Shown here: positions 29,524-39,109 of the stretch, in pieces
Layout: each line of letters begins with the position of its first letter
Position numbering within the stretch: the stretch's first letter is position 1
NCBI RefSeq assembly: GCF_016695175.1
Contig: NZ_CP068022.1
Span: 353,501 to 417,500, forward strand
Direction: 5' to 3'
From: Pseudoalteromonas sp. GCY
Lineage (GTDB): Bacteria; Pseudomonadota; Gammaproteobacteria; Enterobacterales; Alteromonadaceae
Length of the DNA: 64,000 nucleotides
Made by a program: the position numbers and the translations under genes
Notes under the pieces: model-generated
What the model was told of the DNA's origin: nothing
Databases searched by the model: none
What the model saw: the letters and a program-made list of their open reading frames with translations, nothing else

Positions 29524-29538
29524 ACAGGTCTGACCTGT
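29524..29538. promoter_or_regulatory. FadR-like operator upstream of fadI
   Basis: A perfect palindrome ACAGGTC-T-GACCTGT. Its core GGTCNGACC is that of FadR operators, which repress fad genes and release on binding long-chain acyl-CoA. Position just upstream of the fadI ribosome-binding site fits repression. The intergenic region up to the divergent moxR gene (29539-29771) should hold both promoters. Confidence 0.6.
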
Positions 29539-29771
29539 TAATTTCCTCCGATTCTAAACAACCAAATCGAAGTTGCCAATAGCAAAGCACGAAATGGCTG
29601 CTTTTTAAACCGTGAAAACCAACTTTAGATGCTTTTTCAAGCAATCTCAAAGTATTTGAAATTGTTATTTAAAATTTATGAACTTTTCTAAAATTATGGG
29701 TCTAATCAACTTGATTATTCATTCCGCGTCCATATAACTATTTTTATTTTGTCGGCTTAAAAGGCAGTCTC

Positions 29772-30728
29772 ATGGCAGTAAACGAGTTTTCTCAACTAAA
29801 AGAATATTTAGATACCCAAATTTTAGGACAAAGTGCACTGACCGAATCCTTGCTTATCGCGCTTTTAGCAGATGGTCATTTATTGGTTGAAGGCCCCCCA
29901 GGTCTGGCTAAGACCCGTGCAGTAAATGCGCTAGCTAAAGGTATTGAAGGGAGCTTCCAACGCGTCCAATTTACTCCAGACTTATTGCCTTCTGATGTAA
30001 CGGGTACAGATATCTATCGCCAACAAACCAACGAATTTGTGTTTGAGAGAGGCCCGCTTTTTCATCATTTGATTTTGGCTGACGAAATCAACCGAGCGCC
30101 AGCCAAAGTGCAATCAGCCCTACTAGAAGCAATGGCCGAGCGCCAAATAACCGTTGGTAAGACAACGTATCCGTTACCTGAGCTATTTATGGTAATGGCA
30201 ACGCAAAACCCGCTTGAACAAGAAGGTACATATCCGTTACCTGAAGCGCAGCTTGACCGCTTTTTACTCCATCTGAATATCGATTATCCGGATGCAGAAA
30301 CCGAGGTCGATATTTTGCGCCTCACTCGTGGCGAGGCGTTGGAGGAGTATCAAGCAACCTTCACGCCTATTAGTCAAGCAACCCTATTTGAGGCCCGTAA
30401 AACCGTACTAAGCATGCATCTTGCTGAGCCACTAGAGCAATATCTTGTGCAACTGATTATTGCGACCAGACAACCACAACGCTTTGATGCAACGCTTGCG
30501 AGCTGGATTGATTATGGCGCGAGCCCTCGCGCTACAATTGCGCTTGATAAATGTTCTCGTGCTCATGCTTGGCTACAAGGCAGAGATTTTGTCACACCTG
30601 AAGATATTCAAGCTGTGGTACATAACGTGCTACGCCACCGTATCGTGCTGAGTTATGAGGCACAGGCGGATGGGATCACCAAAGATGAGGTGATCAGTAG
30701 GATTTTAGAATTGGTTGCTGTTCCATAA
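29772..30728 (+). CDS. MoxR-family AAA+ ATPase
   Basis: Chaperone-like AAA+ ATPase of the MoxR family, which acts with von Willebrand A-domain partners in assembling or maturing protein complexes. The 318 residues include Walker A (GPPGLAKTRA), Walker B (LILADEINRAP) and sensor region MATQNPLEQEGTYPLPEAQLDRF. The C-terminal lid domain runs from about residue 235. First gene of a six-gene operon that ends at 36670. Only four bases separate its stop from the ATG of the next gene. Confidence 0.92.
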   Translation: MAVNEFSQLKEYLDTQILGQSALTESLLIALLADGHLLVEGPPGLAKTRAVNALAKGIEGSFQRVQFTPDLLPSDVTGTDIYRQQTNEFVFERGPLFHHLILADEINRAPAKVQSALLEAMAERQITVGKTTYPLPELFMVMATQNPLEQEGTYPLPEAQLDRFLLHLNIDYPDAETEVDILRLTRGEALEEYQATFTPISQATLFEARKTVLSMHLAEPLEQYLVQLIIATRQPQRFDATLASWIDYGASPRATIALDKCSRAHAWLQGRDFVTPEDIQAVVHNVLRHRIVLSYEAQADGITKDEVISRILELVAVP

Positions 30729-30732
30729 TACT

Positions 30733-31686
30733 ATGAACGACATCAAGCAGTTTAATTCAGCCAGCTGGTTTAATGAAAGCCACAGTAATGGTGTCGAACT
30801 CGGCCTGAAAGAGCTACTTTTTTATAAGTCCAAAGCGCATTTACTTTCGCTCAAACCGAGAGGAAAAGTGAAAAGTGCTCAATCAGGGCAATACCTTGCA
30901 CCGCATAAAGGTCGGGGTATGGAGTTCGCTGAAGTCAGACAATACCAATATGGTGATGATATTCGTGCGATTGACTGGCGAGTTACCGCACGTACCGGTG
31001 AAGCACACACGAAGCTCTTTCAAGAAGAGAAAGAGCGCCCCGTTTTTGTATTTTGTGACTTTTCCTCAAGCATGCTATTCGGTTCAAAGCTTTTACTTAA
31101 GTCGGTGCTTGCGGCGCACTTAGGCATTTTGGTGTCTTGGGCTGCATGCCAACGCGGCGACCGTGTTGGTGGTGTGGTATTTAATGACAGCAATCACCAC
31201 GAGCTTAAACCGATTGCTCGCGACCGTGGAGTGCTTGCGCTAGCTCATCAGTTTTGTGCCCTACACGAACAAGCATTAATTCAAAAAGAGACTCACCCCT
31301 CGGGGGATCGTTTCAATGAGAATTTAAAACGACTTGTGCATCTGGCCAAGCCCGGTAGCCTGATTTACCTCATTTCGGACTTTACGGAATTGAATGATGA
31401 AAGCTTTAAATTGCTAGAGCGTACCACTCGCCATAACGAAGTCATTGGTTGTATGGTGAGTGATCCTTTTGAGCATCACCTTCCTGAATACAGTCAAGCG
31501 ATTGAGGTCTCAGCTGGTGAACAACACTGGACATTGCCCTTGATGGACAAGCAATTTAGAGACAAATTCTCGCAAAATGCGTCTGACTTTTTCAATCGAA
31601 GATTGGCGCTACTTAAGCGCTCTGGTATGTCGTTACAAAAGTACGACGCGTCATTACCAATCGAATTACAAATCATGAGGGGTTAA
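30733..31686 (+). CDS. DUF58 domain protein
   Basis: The 317 residues (ATG at 30733; a TTG 18 bases upstream would overlap moxR) carry the DUF58 signature GRGMEFAEVRQYQYGDDIRAIDWRVTARTGEAHTKLFQEE. A VWA-like half follows (VFVFCDFSSSMLFGS, then GSLIYLISDFTELNDES). DUF58 proteins pair constantly with MoxR ATPases. It has no membrane helix, unlike many relatives, so it is probably cytoplasmic. Its stop is immediately followed by the ATG of the next gene. Confidence 0.87.
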   Translation: MNDIKQFNSASWFNESHSNGVELGLKELLFYKSKAHLLSLKPRGKVKSAQSGQYLAPHKGRGMEFAEVRQYQYGDDIRAIDWRVTARTGEAHTKLFQEEKERPVFVFCDFSSSMLFGSKLLLKSVLAAHLGILVSWAACQRGDRVGGVVFNDSNHHELKPIARDRGVLALAHQFCALHEQALIQKETHPSGDRFNENLKRLVHLAKPGSLIYLISDFTELNDESFKLLERTTRHNEVIGCMVSDPFEHHLPEYSQAIEVSAGEQHWTLPLMDKQFRDKFSQNASDFFNRRLALLKRSGMSLQKYDASLPIELQIMRG

Positions 31687-32118
31687 ATGCAAGTCAATCC
31701 ACTCGACCAGCTTAATGATGTGGTCATCCCTCAAAGCGTGAGCTGGTGGCCACTTTCTTATCCAATGTGGGGAGCCATTTGTGTTCTACTTACAATATTT
31801 GGGGCTACGTGTTGGCTATTGTATCGTCGCCAGCAATTTTTAAAGGCAAAAAAGGAAGCCGTAAAACTGAGTCATTCGCAGGATAATGCCCAAGCACTAC
31901 ACACCATACTCAAACGTTTAGTAAAACATTATTACGGTGATACCGCTGCGAGTAGATCGGGCCAAGAATGGTTAACGCTGCAAGCAAGACTCACACGTGT
32001 TGAACTCACTCAGCAAGAGCTCGACTCGTTATATGCACCGACTCAAGACCCCGCACTCAGCGATAAACTATGTCGTGCGATTAATACCTTCAAAGTGAAG
32101 GAGCGTCTCGATGTTTGA
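31687..32118 (+). CDS. DUF4381 membrane protein
   Basis: A 143-residue protein with one membrane helix (about residues 28-50, MWGAICVLLTIFGATCWLLY) followed by a basic cytoplasmic helical region, typical of DUF4381. The family is found almost only inside MoxR/VWA operons, as here. It begins directly after the DUF58 stop and overlaps the next gene by 8 bp. The function is unknown, presumably as a membrane anchor of the complex. Confidence 0.82.
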   Translation: MQVNPLDQLNDVVIPQSVSWWPLSYPMWGAICVLLTIFGATCWLLYRRQQFLKAKKEAVKLSHSQDNAQALHTILKRLVKHYYGDTAASRSGQEWLTLQARLTRVELTQQELDSLYAPTQDPALSDKLCRAINTFKVKERLDV

Positions 32119-33094
32119 GTTTAGTTGGCCCCTTGCCTTTTTATTGTTACCTCTGCCTTGGCTAATTGCGAAGTTTAAACCGAGTATCGCGCAGACGAAC
32201 ATCAATATTCGTATGCCAAGTGCCGCAAAGTTACAACTCGCGAGCACAAATCAACTCAATAAGCGCGCAAAAGTAAGCCTAGTGGAAACTCTCATCTGGC
32301 TGTTACTGGTAACCGCAGCGGCAAACCCGACTTGGCTTGACGACCCAATCGTTGTGCCAAACGAGGGACGCGATATTATGCTTGCCGTTGACTTGTCGGC
32401 TTCAATGACAGAGCAAGATATGGAATACCAAGGTCGCTTAGTGGACAGATTGTCTGTCGTCAAAGCCGTTGTTAGCGACTTTATCGAAGCGCGCCAAGGA
32501 GATCGTCTAGGACTTATTCTTTTTGGTGACACCGCGTTTTTGCAAACGCCACTCACCCGAGATTTAGCGACGGTTAGCCAAATGCTTAGTGAGGCACAAA
32601 TTGGTTTAGTTGGACGCGCCACAGCGATTGGCGATGCTATTGGTTTGTCGGTAAAGCGTTTTGGTGAACGTGAACAAAGTAACAAAATCTTGATTTTGCT
32701 GACCGATGGTCAAAACACCGCGGGCAACCTTCAACCAGAAGAAGCACTGATCTTAGCCCGAGAAGAAGGCATAAAGATTTATACTGTTGGTGTTGGCTCT
32801 GATGGTAGACGCGGTTTTGGTTTATTTGGCTTTAATTCTATGGCCGGTAGTAGTATCGACGAGAAAACGTTGCAACATATCGCCAAAGAAACTGGTGGGC
32901 AATATTTTCGCGCAAAAGACGTGGAAGGCCTACAACAAATCTACGCTATGCTCGATGAGCTAGAGCCGATAAGTGATGAAACACAGACTTTCCGTCCTAA
33001 GGTTTCACTGTTTTATATTCCTCTCCTCGCGATACTCGGCTTGCTTTTTGTAGCTCAGCTAAGTCTCGTATTAAGAACAAAATTAAGAGGGTAA
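32111..33094 (+). CDS. BatA-like von Willebrand A domain membrane protein
   Basis: The 327 residues show two membrane helices near the N-terminus, a VWA domain (about 85-285) and a C-terminal helix (about 302-322). The metal-ion-dependent adhesion site is complete: DLSASMTE, the Thr in TPLTRDL, and the Asp in LLTDGQNTAG. It resembles BatA of the Bacteroides aerotolerance operon. Membrane topology places the VWA domain between helices, probably on the periplasmic side. Confidence 0.88.
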   Translation: MFEFSWPLAFLLLPLPWLIAKFKPSIAQTNINIRMPSAAKLQLASTNQLNKRAKVSLVETLIWLLLVTAAANPTWLDDPIVVPNEGRDIMLAVDLSASMTEQDMEYQGRLVDRLSVVKAVVSDFIEARQGDRLGLILFGDTAFLQTPLTRDLATVSQMLSEAQIGLVGRATAIGDAIGLSVKRFGEREQSNKILILLTDGQNTAGNLQPEEALILAREEGIKIYTVGVGSDGRRGFGLFGFNSMAGSSIDEKTLQHIAKETGGQYFRAKDVEGLQQIYAMLDELEPISDETQTFRPKVSLFYIPLLAILGLLFVAQLSLVLRTKLRG

Positions 33095-33098
33095 ATAT

Positions 33099-35045
33099 AT
33101 GATGGAATTTGAATTTATTCGCCCACATCTGCTTTGGCTCCTTATTCCTTGGATGATATACAGTGCATTGCAATGGTCTAAAAAGTCCAATCAAAAATCA
33201 GCGCAACTTATCGCACCGCACTTGATGAAGGTGGTGATGGGAGCCGATGGTCAAAAACACCAAAAGCAAAGTAACTCTTGGCTTGGTATTGTGTTTTTTT
33301 TGTTGGCCATTATTGCGGTTGCAGGACCAAGTATCGAAAAACAAGAAGTACCGGTTTTTAAAACTCAGGCACCTAGAGTGTTAGTGCTGGATATGTCTTA
33401 TTCTATGTACTCAACCGATCTCGCGCCAAACCGCTTAACCCAAGCGAGATTTAAGACTTTAGACATGCTAAAGCAATTTAAAGAAGGCGAAACGGGTTTA
33501 GTCGCCTATGCAGGCGATGCTTTTACCGTGTCACCACTTACAACGGACGTCACCACTCTTGAGAATTTGATCCCGAGCCTTCGTCCAGAGATCATGCCCT
33601 CAAAAGGCTCTAACGTATATGCAGGCATCGAAGAAGCCGTTAGCTTGTTAACAGGTGCAAGTGCAACCTATGGTGACATTATTTTGGTAACCGATGGACT
33701 TGAACAAGAAGACGCAGAAGATGTACAAAAGCTTCTTTCTGACAGCCCATTTAAGCTGAGTATCTATGCCTTAGGTACGGCGCAAGGCGCACCAATCAAA
33801 TTACCTGAAGGCGGCTTTTTAAAAGACCAATATGGTCAGATAGTCGTGCCAAAGTTATTCCCGACTCGACTTGAAAAACTCGCTAAAGTAAAGGGTGGAA
33901 AATTTGCCAGCTATACTGCTGACAGTAGCGACATAGAGACATTTAAGCCTAATTTGGGTGCAAATACATCGGTGCTTAAACGCGACCAAGAAAGTGCTAA
34001 GTGGCGAGTAGATGCGGGAATATATCTGTTGATTGTACTTATTCCACTCGCACTGCTATTGGTTCGAAATCACGCAGTTATGCTCAGTGCTTTGGTTGTT
34101 TTTACGATGTTGCCGCAGCAAAAAGCGCTGGCGAATGAATGGACACAGTGGTTTAAAAATAGCGACCAAAACGCACTGCAGGCCTACCAAAATGAAGCGT
34201 TCGATGAAGCAGCCCTTGCCGATAATCCGGTACTAAAAGGTGCAGCCCTTTATAAAGCCGGAGATTACGAAGGAGCGGTAAAAACACTCGAACAAACAAG
34301 CTCAGCAGAAGGCCAATACAATTTAGGCAATGCGCTAGCACAGCTTGGTAAGTTAGACGACGCGATTACTGCCTACGAAAAAGCCTTATCCCTAGATCCT
34401 GAGTTTACGCAAGCGAAGGATAATAAAGCGTTAGTCGAAGCGTTAAAGGATCAGCAAGAGCAGCAAAATCAGCAGGATCAGCAAGACCCACAAGATCAGC
34501 AAGACCCACAAGGTCAGCAAGACCAGCAAGACCAGCAAGACCAACAAGGTCAGCAAGACCAACAAGGTCAGCAAGGTCAGCAAGACCAACAAGGTCAGCA
34601 AGACCAACAAAGTCAGCAAGACCAACAAAGTCAGCAAGACCAACAAGGTCAGCAGGACCAACAAAGTCAGCAAGACCAACAAGGTCAGAATCCACAAGCA
34701 GGAAGTGAGTCAGAACAAAACAACAACGAGCCAGAGCTAGATGCTGCCCGCCAAGACCAGCAAGCAGCTGACGAACAAACTCAAGAGCAAAAACAACAGC
34801 AAGCGCAAGCCGCACCCATGCCCGATCCCGAACAATCACCGCAGGATGAAGAAAAGGCACAGGCAGCAATGATGCAAGATAGTCGGCCACTTACCCCTGA
34901 AGAAATTGAGAAAGCGCAACAGCTTAATCAACTTCTTAGAAAAGTACCTGATGATCCGGCCATATTATTGAGAAATAAAATGCAACTAGAAGCACAACAA
35001 CGCAAACAAAGACGTCTACCAAGAGGAGCTGAAAAATCATGGTAA
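33099..35045 (+). CDS. BatB/BatC-like VWA-TPR protein with a long Gln/Asp repeat
   Basis: At 648 residues this fuses the BatB and BatC parts: membrane helices, a VWA domain (about 85-275, [10 protein letters not shown] and VTDGLEQED), a further membrane helix (about 308-325), and tetratricopeptide repeats (about 385-445, [30 protein letters not shown]). A low-complexity tract of Gln/Asp/Gly (about 450-532) and a charged C-terminal tail with [17 protein letters not shown] follow. The tract is encoded by a DNA tandem repeat (34450-34690). AAGAGGG precedes the ATG. It overlaps the BatD gene by 7 bp. Confidence 0.88.
   Translation: MMEFEFIRPHLLWLLIPWMIYSALQWSKKSNQKSAQLIAPHLMKVVMGADGQKHQKQSNSWLGIVFFLLAIIAVAGPSIEKQEVPVFKTQAPRVLVLDMSYSMYSTDLAPNRLTQARFKTLDMLKQFKEGETGLVAYAGDAFTVSPLTTDVTTLENLIPSLRPEIMPSKGSNVYAGIEEAVSLLTGASATYGDIILVTDGLEQEDAEDVQKLLSDSPFKLSIYALGTAQGAPIKLPEGGFLKDQYGQIVVPKLFPTRLEKLAKVKGGKFASYTADSSDIETFKPNLGANTSVLKRDQESAKWRVDAGIYLLIVLIPLALLLVRNHAVMLSALVVFTMLPQQKALANEWTQWFKNSDQNALQAYQNEAFDEAALADNPVLKGAALYKAGDYEGAVKTLEQTSSAEGQYNLGNALAQLGKLDDAITAYEKALSLDPEFTQAKDNKALVEALKDQQEQQNQQDQQDPQDQQDPQGQQDQQDQQDQQGQQDQQGQQGQQDQQGQQDQQSQQDQQSQQDQQGQQDQQSQQDQQGQNPQAGSESEQNNNEPELDAARQDQQAADEQTQEQKQQQAQAAPMPDPEQSPQDEEKAQAAMMQDSRPLTPEEIEKAQQLNQLLRKVPDDPAILLRNKMQLEAQQRKQRRLPRGAEKSW
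34450..34690 (+). repeat. Coding tandem repeat (18-bp units) for a Gln-rich tract
   Basis: The DNA is built from repeated CAGCAAGAC, CAACAAGGT and CAACAAAGT nine-base modules, forming 18-base units such as CAAGACCAACAAGGTCAG. It encodes QDQQGQ / QDQQSQ repeats in frame. All units are multiples of three, so change in copy number would keep the frame and alter only the linker length. Confidence 0.9.
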
Positions 35046-36670
35046 AACGCATTCTATTTTTTCTGTCTTTGTTGATATTAAGCCACGCCTCGTTGGCATT
35101 GGAAAATCTCACAGCCAGCGTAGACAAAAACCCAGTGCTCGCAGGTGAATATTTCACGTTGTCGATTATCGCTGAGGGCAAAGTCAAAGGCACCATTCCT
35201 GATGTTTCGGTGCTTAGTAACGACTTTATCACCAGCCCGGTGAATACCAGTTCAAGAACCAGTATCATTAATGGTAGCGTTTCAAGCTCCACTACCTGGC
35301 AAATGCAGCTCGTTGCTCGCACTCCGGGTACTTACACCATTCCTGCGTTAGAGGTAGATGGTGAAACGACCCAGCCGATCGAAATCAAAGTTGTCGCTCG
35401 TGATGATGAGCAGCAAAGTGAAGATATATTCGTAAAAACCGAACTCAAGACAAAAAATCTCTATGTTCAACAGGCAGCGCTTTATACCGTTAAGCTCTAT
35501 GTAGGAAAAGAACTACTAGATGGCCAACTAAGTGCCCCAATCTCAGATGGCGCTAATTTCACACAATTGGGCAAAGCCAATGAAGAATACGAAGTTATTG
35601 ACGGCCGACGCTACATGGTACTCACTCGCGAATATATGATCCAACCACAAAAAAGTGGTGACTTCAGCATAGACCCGCCGATTTTCAACGGCCAGATCAG
35701 AGATGGCTATCGTAGAATGGCGACTTCTGCGGTTGGCAATACCATTGACTTTTCAGTGTCCCCTATCCCAGCTAACGCTGCTGATAACTGGCTACCCAGT
35801 GAATATTTGAATTTTTCTGAAGAATGGCAGCCCAAAGATACCGAGTTTATGGTTGGGACGCCCATCACGCGAACGCTAACACTCACTGCAGTGGGTGTTA
35901 CTAAAGAGCAGCTTCCTGACATTCAGCTTGAAGACGTTAATGGGTTTAGAATTTATCCAGACGCATCAGAGCGTAAGCAAATTACCCGAGATGGGAAAGT
36001 CATCTCTCAGTTAACCATTTCATTTGCTTACCTACCGCAACTTGCCGGTGATTTTACTTTGCCCGAAGTAAAACTACCTTGGTTTAACACCATCACTAAA
36101 CGTGAAGAGTTTGCGACATTACCAAGTAAGTCTGTCAGCGTGATTCATGACCCAAATCAGCCAGCCTTACCACAGACCGCTCCAATCCCGCAGCCGCTTT
36201 CAAGTCCAAGCGTAAATCCATCAACGGCTACGCAAACCAACGTGATCACAGAGCAAATTATCCCGCTGTGGATGTGGGGACTCGCCGCTTTCGGATACGC
36301 ATTATGGCTAATAACATTACTAATATGGCGTCTAAGAGCAAAACCTGCCTCAAACCCAGTAGTAAATACGGTCACTGATGAAAATCCAGCACCTCTTATT
36401 TCGTTTGAAGAAGCGGTTAAGCAAGATAACCCAGCGGGCTTTTATCAAGCGCTACTGCGCTACACCAAACAACAAAATATCACCATGACACAATGGCTAG
36501 CACTTCAACCCAGCTCATTGCGAGCACAAGTACAAACGCTACAAAGCTCGCTGTATGGAGGCAATAGCGCAAAAATAGACTTGGCTCAACTATATGGTGA
36601 AATTAAAACCAGTGTAAAAAGCACGGTTCACACAAATAAAAGCCAAAATTTAGGCAATCTATATCAATAA
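35039..36670 (+). CDS. BatD-like protein
   Basis: The 543 residues begin with a signal peptide (ending SLALE). Immunoglobulin-like repeats of the BatD/oxygen-tolerance family occupy about residues 25-385 (VDKNPVLAGEYFTLSIIAEG, GRRYMVLTREYMIQPQKSGDF). A proline-rich linker, a membrane helix (about 410-430) and a cytoplasmic tail follow. Last gene of the MoxR operon, ended by the terminator at 36670-36690. The large domain should be periplasmic. Confidence 0.88.
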   Translation: MVKRILFFLSLLILSHASLALENLTASVDKNPVLAGEYFTLSIIAEGKVKGTIPDVSVLSNDFITSPVNTSSRTSIINGSVSSSTTWQMQLVARTPGTYTIPALEVDGETTQPIEIKVVARDDEQQSEDIFVKTELKTKNLYVQQAALYTVKLYVGKELLDGQLSAPISDGANFTQLGKANEEYEVIDGRRYMVLTREYMIQPQKSGDFSIDPPIFNGQIRDGYRRMATSAVGNTIDFSVSPIPANAADNWLPSEYLNFSEEWQPKDTEFMVGTPITRTLTLTAVGVTKEQLPDIQLEDVNGFRIYPDASERKQITRDGKVISQLTISFAYLPQLAGDFTLPEVKLPWFNTITKREEFATLPSKSVSVIHDPNQPALPQTAPIPQPLSSPSVNPSTATQTNVITEQIIPLWMWGLAAFGYALWLITLLIWRLRAKPASNPVVNTVTDENPAPLISFEEAVKQDNPAGFYQALLRYTKQQNITMTQWLALQPSSLRAQVQTLQSSLYGGNSAKIDLAQLYGEIKTSVKSTVHTNKSQNLGNLYQ

Positions 36671-36690
36671 GCGCCTCAGGGCGCTTTTTT
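36670..36690 (+). terminator. Terminator of the MoxR-Bat operon
   Basis: AGCGCC pairs with GGCGCT across a four-base loop, followed by six T. It starts at the last base of the batD stop codon. Confidence 0.85.
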
Positions 36691-36826
36691 ATTGCAAGAC
36701 GAACTAGATTTGTTAGTAAATAATTAACAGATCAATTATGCTTGGTGTGAAATACACTCCCAAAATCAACTAAAATAAAATGAGTTTTTGTTGAAATAAA
36801 CCTGCCAAAAGATAGGTCTCATAGAT

Positions 36827-37342
36827 ATGGCCAGTAAACAACATCACTACGAGTCACTGGTTCGGATGTACCACAAAGAGCTATATAAGTTCGCTTATTG
36901 GTTGTCTGGCGATCCGACAATAGCAGAAGACTTAGTACAAGAAACTTTTTTGCGGGCTTGGCGCGCACTCGATTCATTACAAGATGAAAATGCGGCAAAG
37001 CCTTGGTTATTAACTATTTTAAGACGAGAGAATGCACGTCGTTTTGAGCGCAAGCAATTTGACTATGCGGAGGTTGAACAAGATACGCTGGTCGACGATA
37101 CCAGTTCGGCTTTGGATGATGCAATGGAGCAAACCGTTGTGCAACGACAAATAGCCAACTTAGCACCAGAATATCGTGAACCACTGCTACTGCAAGTGGT
37201 GATGGGATGTTCTGGGGATGAAATCGCCGATATACTTGAGCTGAATAAAAACACGGTGATGACAAGGTTATACCGTGCTCGCAACCAGCTGAAAGACGCT
37301 TTAACGACTGAATATGAACCAATAAAGGGGGCATCAAACTGA
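36827..37342 (+). CDS. ECF-type RNA polymerase sigma factor
   Basis: The 171 residues have sigma region 2 (about 10-75, MYHKELYKFAYWLSGDPTIAEDLVQETFLRAW) and region 4 (about 112-162, APEYREPLLLQVVMGCSGDEIADILELNKNTVMTRLYRARNQL) with no region 3, as in ECF sigma factors. It overlaps the next gene, a DUF3379 anti-sigma candidate, by TGATG. The target regulon and stimulus are unknown. Confidence 0.93.
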   Translation: MASKQHHYESLVRMYHKELYKFAYWLSGDPTIAEDLVQETFLRAWRALDSLQDENAAKPWLLTILRRENARRFERKQFDYAEVEQDTLVDDTSSALDDAMEQTVVQRQIANLAPEYREPLLLQVVMGCSGDEIADILELNKNTVMTRLYRARNQLKDALTTEYEPIKGASN

Positions 37343-38061
37343 TGGATGAACTCGAATTTCGACGCCGCCTCGTAGCTGATCCTCATGATGAAGAGGTCAA
37401 GAAACAGGCCGAAAAGCAACCTGAGTTGCAAGCACTGGTCGAAGAAATGCAAGCTTTCGACGATTTCTTGGGAAAATCACTCGATATTGATGTGCCTGAG
37501 GGGTTGGCTGATAAGATAATCGCAAAGCAAAAGGAGCTTGAAACGGAAGAGAAAAAAGTGGTGAAAATGTCTTGGTTTAGACGCGCTACTGCACCTTTTG
37601 CGATTGCCGCCAGTGTATTTTTTGCCGCCGTGGTCTTTTACTTTGGTGGTTTTGGACACCCTGTCGATACCGGTGAACACGCACTTGCTCATGTGTATTA
37701 CGAAGAAAATGCGCTACAGAAGCAAGAAACAGTGTCACTGCAAACCGTGAACGAGAAGCTCGCGATGTTTGGGGGTAAGTTCGACAACTTACCGGGTAAA
37801 GTGGTTTACGCGACATTTTGTAATTTTAAAGGCCAAAAAAGCCTTCACTTGGTTATGCAATCCGAGTTTGGTCCACTCACGGTTTTTGTCGTGCCAGCAG
37901 GTCAACAAAGTACGATTGATGGCAAAGATAGTTTTGGTGATAGCCGCTTTGAGGGCTTAATTGCTCATGATGGTAAAGCCAACACTATACTGGTGGCAAA
38001 CCGAGGTACGCCGATTGAAACCTTCCAATCAGAAGTGACAAGCTCACTACGCTGGTTATAA
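37342..38061 (+). CDS. DUF3379 protein, probable anti-sigma factor
   Basis: A 239-residue DUF3379 protein: an acidic N-terminal cytoplasmic part (about 1-80), one membrane helix (about 88-107, TAPFAIAASVFFAAVVFYF) and a periplasmic domain. This single-pass layout, plus the translational coupling to the ECF sigma gene, indicates an anti-sigma factor. There is no zinc-binding HxxxCxxC motif in the N-terminus, so it would be of a non-ZAS type. Confidence 0.85.
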   Translation: MDELEFRRRLVADPHDEEVKKQAEKQPELQALVEEMQAFDDFLGKSLDIDVPEGLADKIIAKQKELETEEKKVVKMSWFRRATAPFAIAASVFFAAVVFYFGGFGHPVDTGEHALAHVYYEENALQKQETVSLQTVNEKLAMFGGKFDNLPGKVVYATFCNFKGQKSLHLVMQSEFGPLTVFVVPAGQQSTIDGKDSFGDSRFEGLIAHDGKANTILVANRGTPIETFQSEVTSSLRWL

Positions 38062-38064
38062 CGC

Positions 38065-38092
38065 CACCGCCCCACTCTTCGGGGCGGTGTCT
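38065..38092 (+). terminator. Probable terminator after the sigma/anti-sigma pair
   Basis: A 9-bp GC-rich stem (CACCGCCCC with GGGGCGGTG) with a seven-base loop starts four bases after the stop codon. The following TCTC is a poor U-tract, so efficiency is uncertain. Confidence 0.6.
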
Positions 38093-38205
38093 CAATATCC
38101 TTACTAAACCTCTCAAAATACAAATTTAATTGAGGTACATACCTATTTAAATAGCCATGTTAGTTCTTTACAATGGCGGCAGTTATTTTGGTATATAGGA
38201 ACTTT

Positions 38206-39054
38206 ATGAAACATTTCATTGTGTTACTTTCCCTTGTTTCTTTTTTATTTACAGCCAGTTTTAATGCTGAAGCGAGAAAGAAGTTTGGTAGTAAAAGCTC
38301 AGGAAAAACCCAGCAAACACAAACAACCCAGCAAAAGCAGCAAACTGATACACAAGCATTAAATACAAAATCGACTACGACACCTAAGTCGAGTAAAAAA
38401 GGCATTATGGCCGGTGTACTAGGCGGATTACTAGCTGGTGGTCTAATTGCCGCGATGCTTGGCGATGATTTTGAAGGATTTCAATTCCTTGAAATGATTT
38501 TGCTTGCAGCTGCTGCCTTTTTAATTTTCAAATTGGTTAAGGGCATGCTTGCAAAAAAACAGCAGCCAAGTTATGCCGGTGCGCCGCCTATGGGTAGCTA
38601 CAACAATACGCCACCACCACAGCAGTTTCAAAGCCAAGGACCAATCGGCGGTGGTTTTGGCGCAAGTAGTGTGCCTATGAATCTGCCTAGAGATTTTGAT
38701 ATCAATGGCTTTTTACAAGGCGCAAGACAGCATTATCAAACCATTCAAACCGCTTGGAATAACAACGACTTCTCGACCGTTTCTGAATATTTGAGTCCAG
38801 AGTTGGTTGAAGAGTTCAAGCGTGAACGAGAGCAACAAGGTGACGTTAACACTGAAGTAATGTTTGTTGACGCTGAGTTAGTCCGTGCAGATACACGCCC
38901 TGACGTTTGGGAAGTTAGCATTAAGTTTACTGGTAAATATCGTGATCTGGGGGACATGCAAGAAGAACCTATCCACGAAATATGGCACTTAGAGCGTAAA
39001 ACGACGGGGGATGCACCCTGGTTAATCGTTGGTGTTGAAGAGCTAGCGGCCTAA
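38206..39054 (+). CDS. Tim44-like domain protein
   Basis: The 282 residues start at the ATG at 38206 (AGGA just upstream; a further ATG at 38173 would spoil the signal peptide). There is a signal sequence ending NAEA, a low-complexity Gln/Thr/Lys segment, a membrane region of two helices (about 70-125) with glycine-rich GVLGGLLAGGLIAAML, a Pro/Gln linker, and a Tim44-like domain (about 160-280, DINGFLQGARQHYQTIQTAWNNNDF). In bacteria this family is of unknown function and lies in the inner membrane. Confidence 0.85.
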   Translation: MKHFIVLLSLVSFLFTASFNAEARKKFGSKSSGKTQQTQTTQQKQQTDTQALNTKSTTTPKSSKKGIMAGVLGGLLAGGLIAAMLGDDFEGFQFLEMILLAAAAFLIFKLVKGMLAKKQQPSYAGAPPMGSYNNTPPPQQFQSQGPIGGGFGASSVPMNLPRDFDINGFLQGARQHYQTIQTAWNNNDFSTVSEYLSPELVEEFKREREQQGDVNTEVMFVDAELVRADTRPDVWEVSIKFTGKYRDLGDMQEEPIHEIWHLERKTTGDAPWLIVGVEELAA

Positions 39055-39076
39055 TTCATCAACTTTAGTAAAAATT

Positions 39077-39109
39077 ACACTCAACTTGTTTATTCACCAA
39101 GTTGAGTGT
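39077..39109. terminator. Shared terminator overlapping the end of the glycerate-kinase-like gene
   Basis: A 12-bp stem (ACACTCAACTTG with CAAGTTGAGTGT) with a nine-base loop is followed by TTATTTG on the plus strand. The last six codons and the stop of the converging minus-strand gene lie within it. Confidence 0.7.

Noticed and set aside
34405..34890. Long Leu/Val-rich reading frames antisense to the Gln repeat
   Set aside because: They are mirror translations of the tandem repeat in the VWA-TPR gene; no ribosome-binding site, and the sense strand clearly encodes the domain protein.
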